From contig NC_092228.1 in the NCBI RefSeq assembly GCF_036320965.1, positions 18,722,393-18,786,392 on the forward strand: a stretch of DNA of 64,000 nt. Reading direction: 5' to 3'. The notes beneath the pieces are model-generated. The model saw nothing but the letters and a program-made list of their open reading frames with translations, was not told the origin of the DNA and did no database searches. Source of the stretch: Panulirus ornatus (Eukaryota > Arthropoda > Malacostraca > Decapoda > Palinuridae). Within the stretch, counting starts at the first letter, position 1; every line of letters begins with the position of its first letter. The translations under genes and the position numbers were made by a program. Below, one piece after another: positions 1 to 11,301 of this stretch.

Positions 1-322
1 ATGATTATTAGTGGGATCAACTAATTTCCTCGGCTGTCTGATATTTACATAGACATGATAGGTTTATAACTGCACACCTATTGTAAGTCTTATTTCTCGA
101 CCAGGTTTGAGTTGTTGCATGCCCTTTTATTTTCTTTTTTGGTTTTGATGAGAGTTTAGCCAGAAATAACAAATGCAGAAGCAAGACGTAAGTTTGACAT
201 AAGTTTTCCAACCTTAATTCTTGAAGTAACCTTACATAATGACAAGTACCAACTACTTCGTTGTGTGAGCTTAGTAATGACAGATTTGAAAATGAATATT
301 GCACCATTTCTGTAATACTCAC

Positions 323-433
323 TTGTATGTACAACACTGGATTCCTCACTGAACACTCATTACGAAAGTTGCCTTCTATGTACACATTCCACTGTGAACC
401 AACAATATGGCGCCAGTCAAAAATCGCAGGCAT
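323..433 (-). CDS. candidate first coding exon of an unknown gene (off the left edge)
   Basis: On the minus strand an ATG at 433-431 opens 37 codons (begins MPAIFDWRHIVGSQ, ends NPVLYIQ) that stop exactly at a consensus 5' splice donor, CAA|GTGAGT, at 323/322. The peptide is less AT-biased and more protein-like than the surrounding DNA (GSQWNVYIEGNF, NECSVRN). The frame stays open past the donor into what would be intron. I do not recognise the protein. Downstream exons would lie left of base 1. The call rests only on the splice site and composition; it may be a chance open frame. Confidence 0.25.
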
Positions 434-1497
434 GTCATTGTCTTAATTTCAAATATTAGGCGGGAAAATGCAAATCTTTTTGTCTCATTTCAAGGATGGT
501 TCGAACATGTAATTAATTACCTAGCAACGTGAGTTTTTGAATATCATTTACATTTGTTAGCTATCCATGTCCCAAGTTCTGACTGTGTGGCTAAGCACTT
601 TACTAGGATATTACGACATTTTAACCAAAAACTGATTATATGAATATATTGACATAGTTGTAAATGCTAAATAACATTCATTCAACACCGGCTTTCGCTT
701 TTAATGAGAAAAAAATAAACGCTTACAAAGTATTCCCTGATCCAAATATTCCAAAAAATGCATTTTTTTTTTTTGTGTGTTAAATATGAGGGTCACTGTG
801 AGACAAGTTTAATCAATTATGCACCGTGTCTTTGTCTATTTTGCAATGAACTGTGAGGTGTTTCAATATTCATGGCGATGCATGTGTTACCATGGGAACG
901 TTTTTGTTTTAGTTAGGGAAATGTTCGCATCATCATGAACATTCATCTTCCCAGGGAAATGTTTGGATCATCAGGGAACGTTTGTATCATCAAGGGAACG
1001 TTTGCTTGTGTTCGTATTGCAGCTCCTTGACTGCAAGATGTCACTTGGATTCAAGAGGAAGTACTGACAATTTTGTAAAGCGGACTTTTAAGCATTTTGT
1101 GAAGTTATTCATTTGTGTATCACGTATGAAATCCTGTGTTGAAGGAATAGTAACTTTTTTTTTTACATTTTTGTTCTCAAAACTAGTTTCTATATAAACA
1201 TAAATCAATATATCTTGATGCTCAAAATTATTTTCGTAATTGAGTTAACCACTTAGCTTACCACTTAGCTTGGTCACAATCACTAGATTAGGGAACAGAT
1301 TTTGGAATCATCAAAGGTTGAAAGAACTTAGAAAGTAGTGCAAACACAGTGGATGTATGTACATTCATTACATACAAAGCTCATGATCATTTTTTATTCA
1401 TGTTGGAGGCTCCTGTTACGGACAAAATTCCACATCAAGGCTGGCCATGATTGAAATATAGAGGGGAATACGAAAATGAAAAGAAAAGACAAGGGAA
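434..1497. other. no gene recognised
   Basis: AT-rich unique-looking sequence with homopolymer runs. Between 893 and 1003 the short motif GGGAAcGTTT recurs about four times, partly joined by ATCATCA, suggesting a decayed short tandem array. The words CCACTTAGCTT repeat in tandem at about 1249-1270. No convincing exon is seen. Confidence 0.5.
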
Positions 1498-1690
1498 AGT
1501 ATTTAAGAACTTTGGAGGAAGTGGAAAACCTGTCTTTTAAAATGTACCAGGCCATAGTTATTGGGAAAGACGTGGAAAGTTAGAGTTCCAAAGCTTCGAG
1601 GTGTGAGGAAAGAAACAGTTATCAAAACGGCCCACCCTTGAGTTGCCAACGGCCACAGTAATCATGTGACGCAGCAGCTTGCCGAATATT
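1498..1690 (-). pseudogene. C-terminal relic of a CR1/Jockey-like non-LTR retrotransposon
   Basis: The minus-strand frame entering at 1680 reads ITVAVGNSRVGRFD, then FFPHTSKLWNS, and stops at 1558. A shift of one frame continues with HFKRQVFHFL. This order (RvGrfdn-FFPrTskLWNsLP, then FKrqVyhfL) is the typical extreme C-terminus of CR1/L2/Jockey-type reverse transcriptase polyproteins, just before their stop codon. At least one frameshift and one deletion (the usual LP after WNS is lost) show it is dead. The rest of the element is missing. The family differs from the RTE family that fills the rest of the window. Confidence 0.7.
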
Positions 1691-2505
1691 ATGTGGTCTA
1701 GCCAGGGCCTCTGAGAATTTTATTGGGTTCCAAAGTTTCTTTCAGGTCCACTTCCCGTCTTTGTTAGTCATCCTGTTTTTATCCACTACAGTTTTATGCC
1801 ATGAGCTGTACGGCCAAAAAGGGCATGGAAAATGAGAGAGGGTAAGAATGCTAGTCTTCAGTATATGCAAATATTTTCTTGTATCCAAGGAAATTCCTGG
1901 GCCCCCTTTTTGATCCCTGGGCCCAGGTATGATGTACCTTTTGCACCACCCTCTCATTGTGGGTCTAGCTAATGATGGGGGCACATGAGCAGTCAAGGAG
2001 TAAAGACCAAAGTAATACCCATAAAAGAGGTAAAGTGAACCAACATTGTGGTGGAGGGCAAGAATGTCAAGTTTGGACGTTGCCCTGGGACACTTTATAA
2101 GTTGGACCGCTGTCGACTCAACTCTGTCAAGTAAGGATGCAGAGCTAGAACCAACCTGGATGTAAGAGCAGTGCTTAGTTCTTTGTATATATTAGGGCAA
2201 CCACTCAGAATATATGAAATTTCAACATCTAAACAGGACATCAAATTTCGTACAGCCAGACTTAGCTATTTCCATAATGAGGGATTTCTAAGAAAGAGTG
2301 GATGTTACAGTAATATCAGTTATGTTCAGTAAGTTAAGAGGAGGAAATACAGAACTGTCAAAAGAGATACGAGAGCTATGAGGGGTTTTCGATAGAGATA
2401 GATAGAAATGGGTCTTGGAGGCATTAAATCTAACTAGGTTTCATCTAACCCATTGAAATATCCCAACAAAGTCTAAGGTTATTAAGGAAGCTGTGTAAAG
2501 ACAAG
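1691..2505. other. no gene recognised
   Basis: Mixed-composition sequence following the retrotransposon relic. It might be 3' or flanking sequence of an old repeat, but I see no coding frame, RNA gene or inverted repeat I can support. Confidence 0.4.
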
Positions 2506-2693
2506 ATGCAGGTCATAGAAGGCAACTAAAAGGGGGGGGGGGAGCAGGGGGCTGGAAGTGATCTCCTCCCATTCTTTTTTTTCCAGAAGTAGGAACGGAG
2601 AAGGGGGCCAAGTGAGATATTCCCTCCAAGGCTCAGTCCTATGTTTCTTGGCGCAACCTTGCTGATGTGGGAAATGGCGAATATGTATGAAAA
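2506..2693 (+). mobile_element. SINE (diverged, 5'-truncated copy)
   Basis: Begins inside the conserved central motif (TCATAGAAGGCAACTAAAAG, compare TCGTAGAAGGCGACTAAAAG in younger copies). It continues through the G-rich block, the T-run, CCAGAAGTAGGAAC and AAGGCTCAGTCCT, and ends with a mutated form of the family 3' hairpin (GGCGCAACCTTGCTGATGTGGG) followed by AATGGCGAATATGTATGAAAAAA. An RTE 3' end in opposite orientation starts directly after it. Confidence 0.75.
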
Positions 2694-2695
2694 AA

Positions 2696-3056
2696 ATATA
2701 CACATACATATACATACATACACATGCACATATTCATACTTGCTTGCCTTCATCCATTCCTGGTGCTATCCCGCCCCACAGGAAATAGCTTTGCCACCCC
2801 CTGCTTCAATAGGTAGCACCAGGAAAATAGACAAAAAAGGCCACATTCATTCCCACTCAAGTCTCTAAATGCTATGTGTAATGTACCAAAACCACCATTC
2901 CCTATCCACATCCAGGCCTCACAGACAATTCCATGGTTTACCCCTGACGTTTCATATGCCCTGGTTCAGTCCATTGACAGCACATTGACCCCGTTATACC
3001 ACATCATTTTAATTCACTCTGTTCCTTGCACGCCTCACTCAAAAGTTCCTGGGTGA
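2696..3056 (-). mobile_element. RTE-type retrotransposon, 3' UTR fragment
   Basis: Reverse complement matches the RTE 3' region seen elsewhere in the window: the end of the coding region (complement of TCACTCTATTCCTTGC), the block CATGGAAAG...GGGCCTGGATGTGG, then the TG-rich tract. It belongs to the variant 3' UTR with the GGCAAGCAAGTATGAATATG type block also seen at 36.1 kb and 49.6 kb. No intact coding sequence. Confidence 0.7.
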
Positions 3057-3169
3057 CCACATTGAGTTCTATGAAATTTCACACTTGTGCATATCTTTGG
3101 AAATGATGGCTGGCTGCATATGGAATTTCATTGCCATATTCCAGTTAATTTTGAAGGTTTTATGGAGGT

Positions 3170-4158
3170 TAGGGAGCATAGCATAGGGCATCATAGGGTG
3201 GGGGGAGGGGGCGAAAATTCTGGGAGCCTTGAAGAATGTTTGGAAGTCGAGAACATTATCTCCGAAAGCAAAAATGATTATGTTTGAAGGAATGGTGGTT
3301 CCAACAATGTTGTATGGTTTGGGTTGCGAGGCGTGGGCTATGGATAGAGTTGTGCGCAGGAGGGTGGATGTGCTGGAAATGAGATGTTTGAGGACAATAT
3401 GTGGTGTGAGGTGGTTTGATCGAGTAAGTAATAATAGGGTAAGAGAGATGTGTAGAAATAAAAAGAGTGTGGTTGAGAGAGCAGAAGAGGGTGTTTTGAA
3501 ATGGTTTGGTCACATGGAGAGAATGAGTGAGGAAAGATTGACCAAGAGGATATATGTGTCAGAGGTGGAGGGAACGAAGAGAAGTAGAAGACCAAATTGG
3601 AGGTGGAAAGATGGAGTGAAAAAGATTTTGAGTGATCAGGGCCTGAACATGCAGGAGGGTGAAAGGCGTGCAAGGAATAGAGTGAATTGGAACGATGTGG
3701 TACCGGGGTCGACGTGCTGTCAATGGATTGAACCAGGGCATGTGAAGCGTGTGGGGTAAACCATGGAAAGTTCTGTGGGACCTGGATGTGGAAAGGGAGC
3801 TGTGGTTTCGGTGCATTATTACATGATAGCTAGAGACCGAGTGTGAATGGATGGGGCCTTTGTTGTTTTTTCCTAGCGCTACCTCGCACACATGAGGGGG
3901 AGGGGGTTGTTATTCCATGTGTGGTGAGGTGGCGATGGGAATAGATAAAGGCAGACAGTATGAATTATGTACAGGTGTATATATGTGTATGTCTGTGTGT
4001 GTATTTATATGTATACATTGAGATGTATAGGTATGTATATTTGCGTGTGTGGACGTGTATGTATATACATGTGTATGTGGGTGGGTTGGGCCATTCTTTC
4101 GTCTGTTTCCTTGCGCTACCTCGCTAATGCGGGAGACAGCGACAAAGCAAAATAAATA
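3170..4158 (+). pseudogene. RTE-type retrotransposon, C-terminal RT fragment plus 3' UTR
   Basis: Coding from about 3170 to 3700: GEGAKIL-like start, then [52 protein letters not shown] and [14 protein letters not shown], the conserved C-terminal part of RTE proteins downstream of the polymerase core. A 6-base in-frame insertion turns LYGCEAW into LYGLGCEAW, and the usual stop after DVVYRG is lost so the frame runs to 3759. The 3' UTR follows: CATGGAAAGTTCTGTGGG, an internal CTAGCGCTACCTCGC motif at about 3876, a TG-rich tract, and the terminal hairpin CGCTACCTCGCTAATGCGGG at about 4114-4133, then GACAAAGCAAAATAAATAA. Confidence 0.85.
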
Positions 4159-4159
4159 A

Positions 4160-7080
4160 GAAATATAGCACTTATTCACGCTGGCATGTCATTTCCTTTT
4201 TTATTTCAATAATTTTCTTTACTCTAAAGATATATACACAAAGAATCTGAATCTAAAATCAGTTTTGGCATATCTGAACTTTTCAGAGACATCTACTTGA
4301 TAATTTATTATTGCTATCCAATTTGAATTATGTTCTTGTAAGTGCTTTTGCATAGGAAAGCTCATCTAAGTTAAATCCAACTTTCATGTGTGACTAGAGT
4401 CCAAATCAGAGTACAGAAAATGAAAAAACTGTGCCTCATACTAGGGGTAGTTTGGCCATGTGAACAAATATCAGGCTTGGAAAAACTCTCCTTCCTTTGA
4501 CTTCCATTCAGCTTTTATCCCTGTCCATACTCATTGCAAGCATGTTATTCATCAGGCAAAGCATTCTTGTATTTAAAGGAAGTGCAATAATCTCTCATCA
4601 TCCACTGATGGGTTTTTCTGGTCTTTAGCTAAAGGCATTTCCAACAACTTCTGTCACTCTACCTTTCTTTCACTTTTCCATTCTGTTGGTACCATAGTTG
4701 TCTCTCAAAAATGAATTCCACACAGCTGAAATACAGAGAGATAGGATACTAAGAAAGCAAACATTTACACAGTTCTGGAGTTACACACAAGAATAATAAA
4801 GCAATATCACCAAGGTGAAAACAAAACCAGCAGAGAGAAAGCAACGGTCAACAGGTTTGCACTGCAGAGACATAATTGAATCATGAGAGTTGCAGGCCTG
4901 AATGTGCCACTTCAGCACCATGCCAATGACATCATAGACCTGGGCATGTTGCTGTTCAGTTATTACATCTCTGTGGATAAGCATTTGCTGGCTTCACATC
5001 AACTTACAGCAAATGTTTATTTAAAGCTGGTGGTCGACAAGGGTGAAATCCTTGTAGAATTTTGGGGGGTACTGTAAAATGGCATCTTAATCTCCCTGTA
5101 AACATGAATCTGTACGAAAAAGAAAGTTTAGATCAGATCAGTGTTTCAACAGATAGCAGGTACAGTATTCTTTGTGATCAATGGCTTACTGTATATCCTT
5201 ATGAGAATGAGACACAATTTCTTAGATAAATTTTCAAGGTACTGGATTTTTTGATGTCTTACTCATGGATAATCTAGCCTTCTTGAATGTTTACTGTAAT
5301 CCATAATACATGGATACAGCTGCATCTTCATCACTGAAAATAATTCAGAAAAAAAATATTGATAGAGCCAAGGAATGAAACTAATCATGTTTCATATTTC
5401 AGAGGAAAAAAATTGTAAACAATTCTTCAGTAATGGCTTTCGGGCTCTACTGCTTGGTTTCAGCATAATCTACAAAATTAATTAATTCATTTCCATTAAG
5501 AAAACAGCTAACATCATCTCTCTCAGAATGACTAAAATAGCCTATGGTAATACATCTTTACAGGAGAAAAAAATCACGTAAGTATGGGATTAATATATTA
5601 TCAAACCAGTGTACACACACAAAAAAATAAATGTGAACCTTAACTCAGAAATTTTTAATGTAGGATATTGGCAAAAAGCTTGACCACACCCACATACATA
5701 AGCCTATGTATCTAAAAACAAGACACATCAGAAGACAATGTGTACTTACATGCTCACCTAAGGGGGAAAAAACAATTCACAGGGAAGGTGAGCTGTGGCA
5801 AAACATAAGAGGGAGTTTTAGAAAAATATATGAATATTTGAATGATTGTCATGTTTCAAACAACAACCAAAGATTTTTTGCTGTATACTCTGCTAACCAA
5901 AGTTTCTCACCAAAGTACTTGATAAAGCCTGTGGCATATTATGAAAGTCATACATTTAACCCTTTCAGTGTGTAATGTTTTGGGGAGGTCAACCCACAGT
6001 GCAAAAAAATATTGCTTTTATTTTTCTGATTCATTAACCCTTCATCTGCTCACATTGTCATCTAATAATCCTTAAGGACCTACTCCCATTGTTACATGTC
6101 TATTAAACTTTTCCCACCTTGGCTTAAGTATCCAGCCAACTAATCATACCATCTGTAGCATGTCATCATGGGGTAACTGAAGACTCATAAGAGATGATAA
6201 GTGAACTAGAATATTTCTATGGAAAATAAAACCTCCAATATCCTCTCAATATATGCCAGATACACAATGTCCTTCTCATGCTTGTATGAGAGGTGTAATA
6301 TTTCTAGATTTATTCATGCTATGTGCCACCAATGCTGTGCCTCTGTATGAAATGAGAATCTATTTATTCAAAACTATCTGAGGATGCCTTTCTGAAAGGT
6401 TCCTAGTCTTATTCCAGAGCCCTTCTTTCAAGGGCTTCTGCAGTTCCAAGCCAGAGATACACTCAGTAGCAGAGATATGATGGACATCTTTGAAGAGAAG
6501 TTCATTGAAAAGACTGCACATACTCTATTTGGTCGACTGATAATACAGCCTTGCCAAAGGTGACATTTCACATGATGTGTAACCCCAAACAAGCAGTTCT
6601 GTAACACCTGAAATATGAGTATGAATGAAATAAATGTGTAACAAGTGTTTAATATGAATAAACATCCTACATAATCATCCCTGCTCTTGCCGGCCAATTT
6701 CTCTCATAATGAATATCGGTGCAAAAAGTGTAATGTTTCTATATACATTGTTATTTATCAGTGTACATGTAAGAAACAAAGACCTGCAGTGGGAAAAAAA
6801 TCAACAGAAATAAAGAAACATTATCTCTGTGTCTTCCTTTCTTATCAGGAAGTTGTTGAAGGAGTCATTCACATCCTTTCCAAAGCTCACTTTGTAACAG
6901 ACTAGGCTAATACAAAAACTAATAATACCTTTGGTGTACTCTCTACTAATTTTGCATGTAAGTGAATTGTTTCATGAAAGAAATAATCCTTTTTTTACTT
7001 CTGTTTATTTTTGGCTCCAATAGCTATTATTTTTTTCCTGAAACAGCTCTAATCAAGGCCATCTCATTAACATTTACTTA
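4160..7080. other. no gene recognised
   Basis: About 2.9 kb of AT-rich, apparently unique DNA. Short open frames (for example 4781-5077, 5706-5975, 6428-6697) lack splice context or family motifs that I can support. Confidence 0.5.
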
Positions 7081-7082
7081 TT

Positions 7083-7775
7083 TATTTATTATACTTTGTC
7101 CCTGTCTCCTGCGTTAGCGAGGTAGCGCAAGGAAACAGACGAAAGAATGGCCCAACCCACCCACATACACATGTATATACATACACGTCCACACATGCAC
7201 ATATACATACCTATACATTTCAACATATACATATATATACATACACAGACATATACATATATACACATGTACATAATTCATACTTGCTGCCTTTATTCAT
7301 TCCCATCGCCACCCTGCCACATATGAAATGACAACTCCCTCCCCCCACATGCATTGAGGTTGCGCTAGGAAATGACAACAAAGGCCACATTCGTTCACAC
7401 TCAGTCTCTAGCTATCATGTATAATGCACTGAAACCAAATCTTCCTTTCCACATCCAGGCCCCACAAAACTTTCCATGGTTTACCCCACACGCTTCACAT
7501 GCCCTGGTTCAATCCATTGACAACAAGTCAACCCCGGTATACCACATTGTTCCAATTCACTCTATTCCTTGCACGCCTTTCACCCTTCTGCATGTTCAGG
7601 CCCCGATCGCTCAAAATTTTTTCATTGCATCTTTCCACCTCCAATTTGGTCTCCCACTTCTCCTTGTTCCCTCCACCTCTGACACATATATCCTCTTTGT
7701 CAATCTTTCCTCACTCATTCTCTCCGTGTGACCATACCATTTCAATACATCCTCTTCTGCTCTCTCAACCACACA
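7083..7775 (-). mobile_element. RTE-type retrotransposon, 3' UTR and extreme C-terminus
   Basis: Starts (as the element's 3' end) with the complement of the terminal hairpin GCGCTACCTCGCTAACGC, then the CA-rich complement of the TG tract, the second hairpin-like motif near 7350, and the block ending the coding region. Coding remnants (complement of [14 protein letters not shown]) reach about 7740, where a SINE fragment interrupts. Confidence 0.75.
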
Positions 7776-7885
7776 TATTCACCATTTTCCACATTAGTGA
7801 GGTAGCATTAAGAACAGGTGACAGCCTTAGAGGAAAATCCTCACTTGGCCTCCTTCTCTGTTCCTCCTTTTGGAAAAGCCAGGTA
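7776..7885 (-). mobile_element. SINE (truncated)
   Basis: Complement of the SINE 3' half: TTTTCCACATTAGTGAGGTAG (mutated hairpin), AAGAACAGG, GCCTTAGAGG, CTCTGTTCCTCCTTTTGGAAAA. It lies inside or between two minus-strand RTE pieces. Confidence 0.65.
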
Positions 7886-9449
7886 CCCATTTCTTCAATC
7901 AACCCCTAAAAATGGAAGAACAATTGAGTTGACTCTTGCATTTGCCTCCCTAAACACCCCATCCATAAACAAATCAAACAAACATGGGGACATCACACAC
8001 CCCTACCACTGACTGACAATCACTGAGAACCAATCACTCTCCTCTCTTCCTACTCGTACACATGCATTACATCTTTGGTAAAAACTTTTCACTGCTTCTA
8101 GCAGCTTACCTCCCATACCATATACTCTTTAAGGCCTACCACAAAGCATCTCTATCAACCCTATAATAAGCCTTCTCCAGATCCATAAATGCTACATGCA
8201 AATCCGTATGTTTTTCTAAATATTTCTCACACACTTTCTTCAAAGCAAACATCTGATCCATACATCCTCTACCACTTCTGAAACCACACTGCCCTTCCCC
8301 AATCTGATGCTCTGTACATGCCTTCACCCTCCCAATCAATACCCTCCCATATAATTCCCCAGGAATACTCAACAAACTTATGCCTCTTATGCATTCTGCC
8401 AGTCCTCAGGCACTTCACCATGGTCCATACGTACAATGAATATCTTTGCCAACCAATCAACAACACAGTCACCCCCTTTTTTGATAAATTCCACTACAAT
8501 ACCATCCAAACCTGCTGCCTTGCTGAATTTCATCTTCCACAAAGCTTTCACTACCTCTTCCTTCTTAACCAAACCATTCTCCCAGACCCTCTCACTTCAC
8601 ACACCACTCTGACCAAAACACCCTATATCTGCCACTCTATTATCAAACACATTCAGCATACCTTCAAAATAATCACTCCAATTCATTTTCACCTCATCAC
8701 TACCTGTTATTACTTTCCTGCTTGCCCCCTTCATCGATGTTCCCATTTGTTCTCTAGTCTTACACACGTTATTTACCTCCTTCCAAAACATATTTTCAGT
8801 CTCCCTAAAATTTAATGATACTCTCTCATCCCAACTCTCATTTGCCCTCTTTTTCAACCCTTGCATCTTCCTTTTGACCCCCTGGTGCTTTCTTTTATAC
8901 ATCTCCCAGTCATTTGCACTCCTTCCTTGCAAGTATTGTCCAAACGCCTCTCTTTTCTCTTTCACTAACAACTTTACTTCTTCATCTCACCACTCACTTT
9001 CTAATCTGCCCACCTCCCACCTCTCTCATGCCACATGCATCTTTTGCACACTGCTTCCCTAAATACATCCCATTCCTCACCCACTCCCCTCACATCATTT
9101 GCTCCTGCCTTTTGCTATTCTACACTCAATCTCTCCTGGGACTTCCTCACACAAGTCTCTTTCCAAACTCGCTCACTCTCACCACTCTCTTCTCCCCAGC
9201 GTTCTCTCTTCTTTTTTGAAAACCTCTACAAATATTTACCTTTGCCTTCAAAAGATAGTGATCAGATATCCCTCCAGCTGCCCCTCTCAGCACATTAATA
9301 TCCAAAAGTCTCTTTTACATGCCTATCAGTTAAAACGTAATCCAATAATGCACTTTGACCATCTCTACTACTCACATACATATACTTATGTATATCTCTC
9401 TTCATAAACTAGGTATTCCCAATCACCAGTCTTTTTTCAGCACACAAAT
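7886..9449 (-). pseudogene. RTE-type retrotransposon, endonuclease-end to RT core (degenerate)
   Basis: Minus-strand pieces read, in element order, KRLVIGNT (endonuclease, about 9420), VLVKEKREAFGQYLQG (about 8970), RRANESW-like linker, KVVKALWKMKFSKAAGLDGI (8.5 kb), LLSIPGELYGRVLIGRVKAC, GFRSGRGCMDQ and VAFMDLEKAYYRVDRDALW (8.2-8.35 kb), then NEVNA-like coding near 7950. Many frameshifts and stops. The segment carrying FADD and the C-terminus is missing between here and 7775, so the two minus-strand pieces are not a simple single copy. Confidence 0.75.
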
Positions 9450-10080
9450 GGTTTGCACATATGGAGAGAATAATTGAAGAAAGATTGACAAAGAAGATAT
9501 TTGTTTCAGAGGTGGAGGAAACAAGAAGTGGAAAACCAAACTGGAGGTGGAAGGATGGAGTGAAAAAGATTTTGAGAGACTGAGGCCTGAACATACAGGA
9601 GGGTGAAAGGCATGCAAGGAACAGAGTGAATTAGAACGATGTGGTATACAGGGGTCAACGTGCTATCAATGGACTGAACCAGGGCATGTGAAGAGTCTAT
9701 GGTAAAGCATGGAAAGGTCTGTGGGGCCTGAATGTGGAAAGGGAGCTGTGGTTTCAGTGCATTACACATGACAGCTAGAGACTGTGAACAAATATGGCCT
9801 TTTTTTTCTTTCCCTGGTGCTACCTCGCATGTGTGCATGGGGGGAGGGTTTGCTATTTCATGTGTGTCAGGGTGGCGATGGGAATGGATGAAGGCAGCAA
9901 GTATGAATGTGTATATATGTATATGTCTGTGTATGTATATATATGTTGAACTGTATATATATGTGCGTGTGTGGGCGTTTATGTATATACATGTGTATGT
10001 GGGTGGGTTGGACCATTCCTTGTGTATTCTTGCACTACCTTGCTAATGCAGGAGATGGCGATTAAGTATAATAAAATAAT
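9450..10080 (+). pseudogene. RTE-type retrotransposon, C-terminal fragment plus 3' UTR
   Basis: Orientation flips at about 9450. Plus-strand coding remnants ([38 protein letters not shown]) run to about 9640. The 3' UTR follows with CATGGAAAGGTCTGTGGGGCC, CTGGTGCTACCTCGC near 9817, the TG tract and a mutated terminal hairpin ending CTAATGCAGGAGATGGCGATTAAG at about 10058. Confidence 0.75.
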
Positions 10081-10081
10081 C

Positions 10082-10087
<6 letters not shown>

Positions 10088-10117
<30 letters not shown>
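10088..10117. repeat. (AT)n microsatellite
   Basis: About 30 bases of alternating AT separating two plus-strand RTE copies. Confidence 0.9.
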
Positions 10118-11238
10118 GTGTAGGAAGAGAGGAAAGTGATTGGTTCTCAGTGAATGTAGGTTTGCGGCAGGGGTGTGTGATGCCTCCATGGTTGTTTAAT
10201 TTGTTTATGGATGGAGTTGTTAGGGAGATGAATGCAAGAGTTTTGGAAAGAGGGGCAAGTATGAAGTCTGTTGGGGATGAGAGAGCTTGGGAAGTGAGTC
10301 AGTTGTTGTTTGCTGCTGATACAGCGCTGGTGGCTGATTCATGTGAGAAACTGCAGAAGCTGGTGACTGAGTTTGGTAAAGTGTGTGAAAGAAGAAAGTT
10401 AAGAGTAAATGTGAATAAGAGCAAGGTTATTAGGTACAGTAGGGTTGAGGGTCAAGTCAATTGGGAGGTAAGTTTGAATGGAGAAAAACTGCAGGACGTA
10501 AAGTGTTTTAGATATCTGGGAGTGGATCTGGCAGCGGATGGAACCATGGAAGCGGAAGTGGATCATAGGGTGGGGGAGGGGGCGAAAATCCTGGGAGCCT
10601 TGATGAATGTGTGGAAGTCGAGAACATTATCTCGGAAAGCAAAAATGGGTATGTTTGAAGGAATAGTGGTTCCAACAATGTTGTATGGTTGCGAGGCGTG
10701 GGGTATGGATAGAGTTGTGCGCAGGAGGATGGATGTGCTGGAAATAAGATGTTTGAGGACAATGTGTGGTGTGAGGTGGTTTGATCGAGTAAGTAACGTA
10801 AGGGTAAGAGAGATGTGTGGAAATAAAAAGAGCGTGGTTGAGAGAGCAGAAGAGGGTGTTTTGAAATGGTTTGGGCACATGGAGAGAATGAGTGAGGAAA
10901 GATTGACCAAGAGGATATATGTGTCGGAGGTGGAGGGAACGAGGAGAAGTGGGAGACCAAATTGGAGGTGGAAAGATGGAGTGAAAAAGATTTTGTGTGA
11001 TCGGGGCCTGAACATGCAGGAGGGTGAAAGGAGGGCAAGGAATAGAGTGAATTGGAGCGATGTGGTATACAGGGGTTGACGTGCTGTCAGTGGATTGAAT
11101 CAAGGCATGGAAAGCTGTGTAGGTATGTATATTTGCGTGTGTGGACGTATGTATATACATGTGTATGGGGGGGGTTGGGCCATTTCTTTCGTCTGTTTCC
11201 TTGCGCTACCTCGCAAACGCGGGAGACAGCGACAAAGT
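10118..11238 (+). pseudogene. RTE-type retrotransposon, 5'-truncated RT with long open frame
   Basis: Begins abruptly after the (AT)n with GTGTAGGAAGAGAGG (residues VGREES), the same 5' breakpoint as the copy at 49.8 kb. An open frame at 10150-11079 (309 codons) covers the RT palm from GLRQGCVM through the C-terminus and the natural stop after DVVYRG. The catalytic FADD box is altered to FAAD ([14 protein letters not shown]), so the polymerase would be dead even if full length; MSP before WLF is also MPP. The 3' UTR is the short type: GGCATGGAAAGCTGTGTAGG jumps straight to the TG tract, then hairpin CGCTACCTCGCAAACGCGGG at about 11203-11222. Confidence 0.85.
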
Positions 11239-11242
11239 ATAA

Positions 11243-11248
<6 letters not shown>

Positions 11249-11299
<51 letters not shown>
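11249..11299. repeat. (AT)n microsatellite
   Basis: About 48 bases of AT between an RTE 3' end and a SINE 5' end, preceded by a short A-run. Confidence 0.9.

Positions 11300-11301
<2 letters not shown>

Noticed and set aside
4781..5077. Overlapping small frames on both strands near 4.9 kb
   Set aside because: No family motif, no splice partners; could be part of an old repeat but not supportable.
6428..6697. 89-codon minus-strand frame preceded by an ATTTCAG acceptor-like site
   Set aside because: A nearby alternative frame is equally open, and neither resembles a known protein or joins to a second exon.
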